NCBI GenBank assembly: GCA_017414145.1
Contig: JAFPQL010000034.1
Location: 1-12,472 of the forward strand
Direction: 5' to 3'
From: Oscillospiraceae bacterium
GTDB lineage: Bacteria > Bacillota_A > Clostridia > Oscillospirales > Ruminococcaceae
DNA: 12,472 nt
In this document: positions 6,740-12,472 of the stretch, piece by piece
Numbering within the stretch: position 1 is the first letter of the stretch
Layout: every line of letters begins with the position of its first letter
Position numbers and translations under genes: made by a program
Notes under the pieces: model-generated
The model's database searches: none
Told to the model about the DNA's origin: nothing
What the model saw: the letters and a program-made list of their open reading frames with translations, nothing else

Positions 6740-7662
6740 TGGGAAAAATCGCATTTCTCTTTGCCGGACAGGGCGCACAGTATCCGGGCATGGGCAAATC
6801 GCTCTGCGAATGCAGCCCGGCGGCAAAGGCGCTGTATGATATGGCCGAGGCAATCCGCCCCGGCACGGCGGAACAGTCCTTTGCGGGCTCTGCGGAGGAT
6901 CTGAAACGCACCGAGAACACCCAGCCCTGCCTGTATCTGGTCGATCTGGCGGCGGCGCTGGCGCTGGAAGAAGCCGGCGTACACGCGGACGCGGCAGCGG
7001 GCTTTTCGCTCGGTGAAATCGCGGCGCTGGCGTTCGCGGGGGTCTACTCCGCGGCGGACGGCTTCCGCATCGTGACGGAGCGCGGCAGACTGATGCAGCA
7101 GGCATCCGAGGCCGCCGATACCGCGATGTGCGCGGTCGTGAAGCTCGACGCGGAAACAGTGGACCGCACGGCAAAGGAATTTCCGGAGCTGTACGCGGTC
7201 AACTTCAACTGCCCCAGCCAGACCGTAGTCTCCGGACTGCGCGGCAGTATGCCGGCATTTCAGGAGAAAATCAAGTCGCTGGGCGGCAGATGTATCCCGC
7301 TGGCGGTCAGTGCGGCGTTCCATTCGCCGTTCATGAACGCGGCGTCGGCAGAGTTCGGCCGGGCGCTCGCGGCGTATTCCTTCTCCGGCGGCAGAATGCC
7401 GGTCTGGGCAAATCTCACGGCGGCGCCCTATGAGGCGGCAAAAACCGCCGAAACGATGACCGCGCAGATCTGCAATCCGGTGCGCTGGCAGGAGACAGTC
7501 GAACACCTGATCGCGGAGGGCTTCACGGACTTCATCGAGGTCGGCGCGGGCAGAACGCTTTCGGGTCTTGTGAAGAAAATCTCGGCGGATGTGCGCGTTT
7601 TCAATGTGGAAAACGCGGAAACGCTCGCCGAAACGGTAAAGGCGGTGCAGGAATCATGCTGA
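6739..7662 (+). CDS. fabD: Malonyl-CoA:ACP transacylase
   Basis: FabD moves malonate from CoA to ACP, supplying the extender unit. The 307-residue protein starts with FLFAGQGAQYPGMG (6-19), the family N-terminal motif. The nucleophile is Ser90 in GFSLGEIAAL; Arg115 in TERGRLMQ should bind the malonyl carboxylate, and His195 in SAAFHSPFM completes the dyad. The C-terminal FIEVGAGRTLSGLV is also typical. It shares one base with the fabK stop (TAATG), and GGGAG (6727-6731) lies 7 nt before the start. It overlaps fabG by 7 nt. The specificity arginine is present, so malonyl use rather than another acyl group is expected. Confidence 0.96.
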   Translation: MGKIAFLFAGQGAQYPGMGKSLCECSPAAKALYDMAEAIRPGTAEQSFAGSAEDLKRTENTQPCLYLVDLAAALALEEAGVHADAAAGFSLGEIAALAFAGVYSAADGFRIVTERGRLMQQASEAADTAMCAVVKLDAETVDRTAKEFPELYAVNFNCPSQTVVSGLRGSMPAFQEKIKSLGGRCIPLAVSAAFHSPFMNAASAEFGRALAAYSFSGGRMPVWANLTAAPYEAAKTAETMTAQICNPVRWQETVEHLIAEGFTDFIEVGAGRTLSGLVKKISADVRVFNVENAETLAETVKAVQESC

Positions 7663-8402
7663 ACGGAAAAGTCGCGGCCGTCACCGGCGGTGCCAGAGGC
7701 ATCGGCGCGGCGGTCTGCAAAAAACTGGCATCTCTCGGCGCGGATATCGCGGTCATCGACCTGATGGCCTCCGAGTCCGCGGAGGCGCTTGCGGCGGAGC
7801 TGACGGCACAGTACGGCGTGCGGGCGAAGGTCTACGCCTGCAATGTCTCCGACGCGGAGCAGTGCAAGGCAACGGTCAAGGCGATTCTCGCCGATTTCGG
7901 CGCCCTGACGATTCTCGTCAACAACGCGGGCATCACGCGGGATTCCCTGATGCTCTCGATGAAGGAGGCGGACTTCGACGCCGTCATCAACACGAACTTA
8001 AAGGGCGTCTTCAACATGACACAGGCGTGCTACCGCCCGTTCATGAAGGCGAAGTACGGCAAGATTGTCAATCTCGCATCTGTTTCGGGAATGCTCGGCA
8101 CGGCGGGACAGGCGAACTATGCCGCGTCGAAGGCGGGCGTCATGGCGCTGACCAAGGTCACGGCGCGGGAGCTGGCATCGAGAAATGTCACCTGCAATGC
8201 CGTCGCACCGGGCTTCATCGCAACGGATATGACCGCTGCCATCAGCGAGGAGGCGACCGAGAACTATCTGAAGTCGATCCCGCTTGGACGCGCCGGCAGA
8301 CCGGAGGATGTCGCAAATCTGATTGCCTTTCTGGCGTCGCCGGAGTCGGATTATCTCACCGGCGAGGTCATCCGCATTGACGGCGGACTGGCAATATCGT
8401 AA
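7656..8402 (+). CDS. fabG: 3-oxoacyl-ACP reductase
   Basis: FabG reduces 3-ketoacyl-ACP to (R)-3-hydroxyacyl-ACP with NADPH. It is a 248-residue classical short-chain dehydrogenase: TGGARGIG nucleotide-binding loop (10-17), NNAG (89-92), Asn114 in NTNLKGVF, and the catalytic Ser142, Tyr155 and Lys159 in NYAASKAG. VAPGFIATDMT (183-193) and the C-terminal YLTGEVIRIDGGLAIS match FabG closely. It begins inside the last codons of fabD (7-nt overlap) with a modest AGGA site, which suggests coupled translation. fabF follows after 23 bp. Many SDR enzymes look alike, but the position and motifs make FabG nearly certain. Confidence 0.96.
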   Translation: MLNGKVAAVTGGARGIGAAVCKKLASLGADIAVIDLMASESAEALAAELTAQYGVRAKVYACNVSDAEQCKATVKAILADFGALTILVNNAGITRDSLMLSMKEADFDAVINTNLKGVFNMTQACYRPFMKAKYGKIVNLASVSGMLGTAGQANYAASKAGVMALTKVTARELASRNVTCNAVAPGFIATDMTAAISEEATENYLKSIPLGRAGRPEDVANLIAFLASPESDYLTGEVIRIDGGLAIS

Positions 8403-8425
8403 CAATTCCCGATTCGGAGGTTTAT

Positions 8426-9663
<1,238 letters not shown>

Positions 9664-9664
<1 letters not shown>

Positions 9665-9677
9665 GCGCTGAGGCGGG
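9664..9677 (+). repeat. 14-bp element directly after fabF (copy 1)
   Basis: AGCGCTGAGGCGGG begins on the last base of the fabF stop codon. The identical 14 bases begin on the last base of the bioY stop codon at 12355. Both are followed within a few bases by a short GC-rich hairpin. Confidence 0.5.
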
Positions 9678-9679
9678 CA

Positions 9680-9695
9680 AACGGGAAATCCCGTT
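9680..9695 (+). repeat. Hairpin in the fabF-fabZ gap
   Basis: AACGGG (9680-9685), loop AAAT and CCCGTT (9690-9695) form a perfect 6-bp stem, or 7 bp if the loop closes further. No T run follows, so read-through into fabZ is expected. It lies in the 82-bp gap (9665-9746) that replaces accB of the canonical cluster. Confidence 0.45.
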
Positions 9696-9746
9696 CGCGC
9701 CGTTCCGGATGATATCATAAACAGTTATTGAAAAGGAGAAATCGTC

Positions 9747-10178
9747 ATGAACCGCACAGAGCTGATGGAGCTGCTCCCCCACAGAAACAGTATGCTGCTG
9801 CTCGATGAAGCAGAGCTGACCGACGGCGAGGCGCACGGAAAGCGGAAAATCACCGGAGAGGAGTTCTTTCTGGACGGCCATTTTCCGGGACATCCGGTTG
9901 TACCGGGCGTGATTCTCTGTGAGATCATGGCGCAGTCGGTCTGTGTGTGCCTGCCGAAACAGGCAGACGGCGCGCAGCCGCTGACCTTCTTCACCGGCAT
10001 CGACAAGGTGAAGTTCCGCAGACCCGTCGTGCCGGGCGATACCTTTGAGACAAAGTGCAGCATCACCAAGTCCAGAGGCCCGTTTTACTGGGCAAAGGGC
10101 GAGGGCTTTGTGGACGGACAGCTCTGCGTCAGTGCGGAGTTCTCGTTCATGATTCAGAAGGCGGAGGAGCAGAAATGA
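9747..10178 (+). CDS. fabZ: 3-hydroxyacyl-ACP dehydratase
   Basis: FabZ dehydrates (R)-3-hydroxyacyl-ACP to trans-2-enoyl-ACP, acting as a hot-dog fold oligomer. The 143-residue protein has LLPHRNSMLLLDEAEL (9-24) and the active-site segment GHFPGHPVVPGVILCEIMAQ (44-63), with catalytic His45 and Glu59. The usual pattern is GHFPGxPVxPGVLxxEAMAQ, so this is a close match. AAAGGAG lies upstream of the start. It overlaps accD by ATGA (10175-10178). No fabA or fabM is present in the window, so any unsaturated fatty acid route must be encoded elsewhere or by a bifunctional enzyme. Assignment is firm. Confidence 0.96.
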   Translation: MNRTELMELLPHRNSMLLLDEAELTDGEAHGKRKITGEEFFLDGHFPGHPVVPGVILCEIMAQSVCVCLPKQADGAQPLTFFTGIDKVKFRRPVVPGDTFETKCSITKSRGPFYWAKGEGFVDGQLCVSAEFSFMIQKAEEQK

Positions 10179-11002
10179 GCATTTTAGACGGCATTTTCGG
10201 CAGCCGTGCCGTGGGGCAGCAGCCGCCCAGAGTCTGCAAAAAATGCGGCACGGAGATTCCGTACAAGGAGTGTGCCGCGAATCACTGCATCTGCACGGGC
10301 TGCGGCGCGTATTTCAGAATGCGTGCGGCAGAGCGTCTCGACGAGACTGCCGATGCGGGCAGCTTCCAGGAAATTGACAAAAAGCTGCGCGGGAAAAATC
10401 CGATCGGCTTTCCGGATTATCAGGCGAAGCTCGAAAAGGCTGAGTCTGCCAGCGGTCTGAACGAGGGCGTTGTCTGCGGAACGGCGAAAATCGGCGGCAA
10501 TGACTGCGGCCTGTTCATCATGGATTCCGCGTTTATGATGGGCAGCATGGGAACGGCGGTCGGCGAGAAGATCACGCGCCTGTTTGAGAAGGCGACGGCA
10601 ATGGATCTGCCGGTTGTCGGGTTCATCACATCGGGCGGCGCCCGGATGCAGGAGGGCATTTTCTCTCTGATGCAGATGGCGAAGGTCTCCGGCGCGGTCA
10701 AGCGCCACAGCGAGGCGGGCAATCTCTACATCGCCGTGCTGACCGACCCGACCACGGGCGGCATCACCGCGAGCTTTGCCATGCAGGGCGACATCATCAT
10801 CGCCGAGCCGAAGGCACTGATCGGCTTTGCCGGACAGCGCGTCATCGAGCAGACGACCGGCGAGAAGCTCCCCGCGGGCTTCCAGCGTTCGGAATTTCTG
10901 CTGGAGCACGGCTTCATCGACATGATTGAGGAACGCCCGCGCATCCCGTATACGCTGGCGAAGCTGCTCTCCCTGCACCGCAGAAGCGCGGCAGGAGCAT
11001 AA
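10175..11002 (+). CDS. accD: Acetyl-CoA carboxylase carboxyltransferase, beta subunit
   Basis: AccD pairs with AccA to form the carboxyltransferase that moves CO2 from carboxybiotin to acetyl-CoA, giving malonyl-CoA. The 275-residue protein has the N-terminal zinc ribbon Cys21-x2-Cys24 and Cys40-x2-Cys43, with the same spacing as E. coli AccD. The crotonase-fold domain follows with FITSGGARMQEG (about 151-162), DPTTGGITASFA (about 190-201) and IGFAGQRVIEQT (about 216-227). The frame is open upstream to 10055, but the start at 10175 begins the family's MSILDGIFG, has GGAGGAG 5 nt before it, and overlaps the fabZ stop. In canonical clusters accC lies between fabZ and accD; here the two genes overlap, so nothing is inserted. 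Confidence 0.96.
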   Translation: MSILDGIFGSRAVGQQPPRVCKKCGTEIPYKECAANHCICTGCGAYFRMRAAERLDETADAGSFQEIDKKLRGKNPIGFPDYQAKLEKAESASGLNEGVVCGTAKIGGNDCGLFIMDSAFMMGSMGTAVGEKITRLFEKATAMDLPVVGFITSGGARMQEGIFSLMQMAKVSGAVKRHSEAGNLYIAVLTDPTTGGITASFAMQGDIIIAEPKALIGFAGQRVIEQTTGEKLPAGFQRSEFLLEHGFIDMIEERPRIPYTLAKLLSLHRRSAAGA

Positions 11003-11019
11003 CGGAAGGAAGGCAGAAC

Positions 11020-11811
11020 ATGGCACAGGCAGAGAACAAGACCGCCTATGAGCGCGTACAGGCCGCCCGCAGCGGCAAGCGCCCGATGGGGGCCTACTAC
11101 ATTGAGCACATGATCGACGATTTCGTCGAGCTGCACGGAGACCGCCGTTATGCGGACGATCCGGCGATCATCGGCGGCATCGGCTTTATCAACCACATTC
11201 CCGTCACGGTCATCGCCATGGAACGCGGCGACACGATCGAGGAACGGATGCGGCGGCATTTCGGCTGCCCGAAGCCGGAGGGATACCGCAAGGCGCTCCG
11301 GCTGATGAAGGAGGCGGAGAAATTTCACCGCCCCGTGGTCTGCCTGATCGGCAGCTCCGGCGCGTACTGCGGCATTGATGCCGAGGAGCGCGGACAGGGT
11401 GAGGCAATCGCCGAAAACCTCTACGAAATGATGGGGCTGAAAACGCCCGTGATTTCGGTTGTCGTCGGCGAGGGCGGCAGCGGCGGCGCACTGGCGCTCG
11501 GCGTCTGCGATACCGCGGTGATGCTTGAAAACGCCGTATATTCGGTAATTTCGCCGGAGGGCTGCGCGACAATTCTGTGGAAGGACGCATCCAAGGCGGC
11601 GGAGGCGGCGGAGCATCTGCGGCTGACATCTTACGATCTGCTGGAATTCGGCATCATCGAGAAGCTGATTCCGGAGGCGGGCAAATCCGACCGCGAAATC
11701 TGCTCGGAATTAAAGCGGTTTCTGCTCTCGGAAATCACGCGGCTGTCGCAGCTTTCCTCTGAGGAGCTGCTCTCTGCGCGGTATGAAAAATTCAGAAAAA
11801 TCGGCGCATGA
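11020..11811 (+). CDS. accA: Acetyl-CoA carboxylase carboxyltransferase, alpha subunit
   Basis: AccA is the biotin-binding half of the carboxyltransferase. At 263 residues it is shorter than E. coli AccA (319), the missing part being mostly the N-terminal helices. It keeps DFVELHGDRRYADDPAIIGG (34-53), AEERGQGEAIAENL (121-134), VVVGEGGSGGALALGV (147-162) and YSVISPEGCATILWKDA (174-190). The highly conserved segment that reads FIDTPGAYPG in E. coli is LIGSSGAYCG here (109-118), with Asp replaced by Gly111 and both prolines lost. The rest is normal, so I regard it as functional but divergent. A strong GGAAGGAAGG site precedes the start, 17 bp after accD. bioY follows after 19 bp. accB and accC are not present, so the biotin carrier and biotin carboxylase must come from elsewhere. 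Confidence 0.95.
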   Translation: MAQAENKTAYERVQAARSGKRPMGAYYIEHMIDDFVELHGDRRYADDPAIIGGIGFINHIPVTVIAMERGDTIEERMRRHFGCPKPEGYRKALRLMKEAEKFHRPVVCLIGSSGAYCGIDAEERGQGEAIAENLYEMMGLKTPVISVVVGEGGSGGALALGVCDTAVMLENAVYSVISPEGCATILWKDASKAAEAAEHLRLTSYDLLEFGIIEKLIPEAGKSDREICSELKRFLLSEITRLSQLSSEELLSARYEKFRKIGA

Positions 11812-11817
11812 TGCCGG

Positions 11818-11823
11818 AAAGGA
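11818..11823 (+). promoter_or_regulatory. Ribosome binding site fixing the bioY start
   Basis: AAAGGA ends 7 nt before the ATG at 11831. The frame is also open to an ATG at 11783, inside the accA end, but that codon has no ribosome binding site and would add a polar, non-conserved tail. Confidence 0.65.
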
Positions 11824-11830
11824 TCAGACT

Positions 11831-12355
11831 ATGACAGAATCCAGAATTCAGACAAAAGACCTTGCGATCACAGCGCTCTGCGCGGCAATCATTGCCGTGT
11901 GTGCGCAGATTTCGATTCCCCTGCCGAACATGGTGCCGATCACGCTGCAGACGCTTGCGGTGGCATTCTGCGGCTATCTGCTGGCGCCGAAATTTGCGGC
12001 ACTGGCGATTACGGTATATCTGCTGCTGGGCGCGGTAGGTGTGCCGGTGTTCTCGTCATTCCGGGGCGGCTTCCATATGCTGACCGGTCCGACGGGCGGT
12101 TTTCTGCTGGGGTTCATCCCGATGGTGCTGCTCTGCTCGCTGACGCGGCGGAAGATTCTGGCGCTGCTGCTTGGGCTGCTGGGACTGGCGGCGTGTCATC
12201 TGGCGGGCGTATTGCAGTATATGCTGCTGACGCACATCGGCTTTGCGGCGGCGGCGCTGAAGGTATCGGTGCCGTTCCTTGTGAAGGACATTGCGAGCGT
12301 GATGATTGCGATGATTCTGGCGGTGAAAATCCGGCCGCTGCTGAAGCTGAAATAA
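11831..12355 (+). CDS. bioY: Biotin transporter BioY (ECF S component)
   Basis: BioY is the membrane-embedded substrate-binding subunit of a biotin importer of the energy-coupling factor type. It normally works with the shared EcfA, EcfA' and EcfT subunits, which are not in this window. The 174-residue protein is almost entirely hydrophobic with about six membrane segments, starting at DLAITALCAAIIAVCAQI. The family pattern FRGGFHMLTGPTGGFLLGF (about 61-79) is present, as are VPITLQTLAVAFCGYLLAP (about 32-50) and a C-terminal VKDIASVMIAMILA. It is the last gene of the run, 19 bp after accA. Its place behind the carboxyltransferase genes of a biotin enzyme suggests co-expression of cofactor uptake with demand. 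No BirA-type operator is visible. The family is firm; biotin as substrate follows from the family and the context. Confidence 0.92.
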   Translation: MTESRIQTKDLAITALCAAIIAVCAQISIPLPNMVPITLQTLAVAFCGYLLAPKFAALAITVYLLLGAVGVPVFSSFRGGFHMLTGPTGGFLLGFIPMVLLCSLTRRKILALLLGLLGLAACHLAGVLQYMLLTHIGFAAAALKVSVPFLVKDIASVMIAMILAVKIRPLLKLK

Positions 12356-12382
12356 GCGCTGAGGCGGGGCGGGCATTGCCCG
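12355..12382 (+). repeat. 14-bp element (copy 2) and short hairpin after bioY
   Basis: AGCGCTGAGGCGGG (12355-12368) repeats the sequence found after fabF, again starting on the last base of the stop codon. It is followed by CGGGC-ATT-GCCCG (12370-12382), a 5-bp GC stem without a T run. This may mark the end of the operon, but it is a poor intrinsic terminator. Confidence 0.45.
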
Positions 12383-12386
12383 GCTG

Positions 12387-12421
12387 GAATGCGAAATGCG
12401 AAATGCGGAATGCGGAATGAA
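12387..12421 (+). repeat. Heptanucleotide tandem repeat downstream of bioY
   Basis: Four complete 7-bp units occur in tandem (GAATGCG, AAATGCG, AAATGCG, GAATGCG; 12387-12414), followed by a partial unit GAATGAA. The last unit and the next bases can also fold: GCGGAATGA (12412-12420) pairs with TCATTCGC (12432-12439) with one bulge. The stretch is non-coding. Its open frame on the minus strand (from 12435) has low complexity and no ribosome binding site. Confidence 0.6.
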
Positions 12422-12472
12422 AAGTTCGGAATCATTCGCGGCGTGTATCCAAACTAAAGTTTTTGGTCGAGC

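Noticed and set aside
5777..7506. Minus-strand open frames of 465 and 327 codons opposite fabK and fabD
   Set aside because: They are Arg-rich antisense shadows of well-defined fab genes and contain no family motif.
9680..9695. Hairpin after fabF as a rho-independent terminator
   Set aside because: No T run follows the stem, and fabZ-accD-accA continue the same pathway directly downstream.
12196..12435. Minus-strand frame of 79 codons over the bioY end
   Set aside because: Its start lies in the heptamer repeat, giving a low-complexity FRIPHFAFRIP sequence, and most of it is antisense to bioY.
12449..12466. CCAAA...TTTGG inverted repeat at the right edge as a terminator
   Set aside because: The stem is short and AT-rich, and the following sequence is cut off by the window, so it cannot be judged.

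Overview
The window looks like part of the chromosome of a GC-rich, endospore-forming Bacillota, probably class Clostridia and perhaps the Oscillospirales/Ruminococcaceae side. The grounds are a spoIIE gene, a fabH-acpP-fabK-fabD-fabG-fabF gene order of the Clostridia/Streptococcus type, FabK as the enoyl reductase, TTGACA/TATAAT promoters and strong GGAGG-type ribosome binding sites. The taxonomic call is inference. I see no phage, transposon, CRISPR or toxin-antitoxin genes and no RNA genes. The long open frames opposite spoIIE and the fab genes look like GC-rich shadow frames.

Left arm (minus strand, 1-3690). A glycogen branching enzyme (glgB) runs off the left edge, with its own promoter about 110 bp upstream of its start. 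Upstream of it lies spoIIE, the membrane-bound PP2C phosphatase that activates sigma-F in the forespore. The spoIIE promoter has consensus-like -35 and -10 hexamers 21 bp apart, with a near-match Spo0A box over the -35. That is the layout of Spo0A-activated sigma-A promoters in Bacillus subtilis.

Divergent control region (3691-3946). Besides the spoIIE promoter it carries a perfect TTGACA-17-TATAAT promoter facing right, an 8+8 bp dyad just upstream of that promoter, and a 30-bp near-perfect inverted repeat over its start site. The inverted repeat is a plausible operator for the TetR-family regulator encoded next.

Right arm (plus strand, 3947-12355). This is one tight type II fatty acid synthesis operon: tetR, fabH, acpP, fabK, fabD, fabG, fabF, fabZ, accD, accA, bioY. 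Most genes overlap or lie within 25 bp of each other. AccA/AccD supply the carboxyltransferase that makes malonyl-CoA, FabD loads malonate on ACP, FabH starts chains, and FabF/FabG/FabZ/FabK run the elongation cycle. BioY would import the biotin cofactor of acetyl-CoA carboxylase. accB and accC are absent from the two places (fabF|fabZ and fabZ|accD) where they sit in the canonical cluster, so the operon encodes only half of acetyl-CoA carboxylase.

Right edge (12356-12472). Non-coding sequence: a copy of a 14-bp element also found directly after fabF, a short hairpin, and a heptanucleotide tandem repeat. The gene content is mostly conventional. The points worth a second look are the missing accB/accC, the TetR regulator with its candidate operator and a related sequence in the glgB leader, and the spoIIE promoter architecture.
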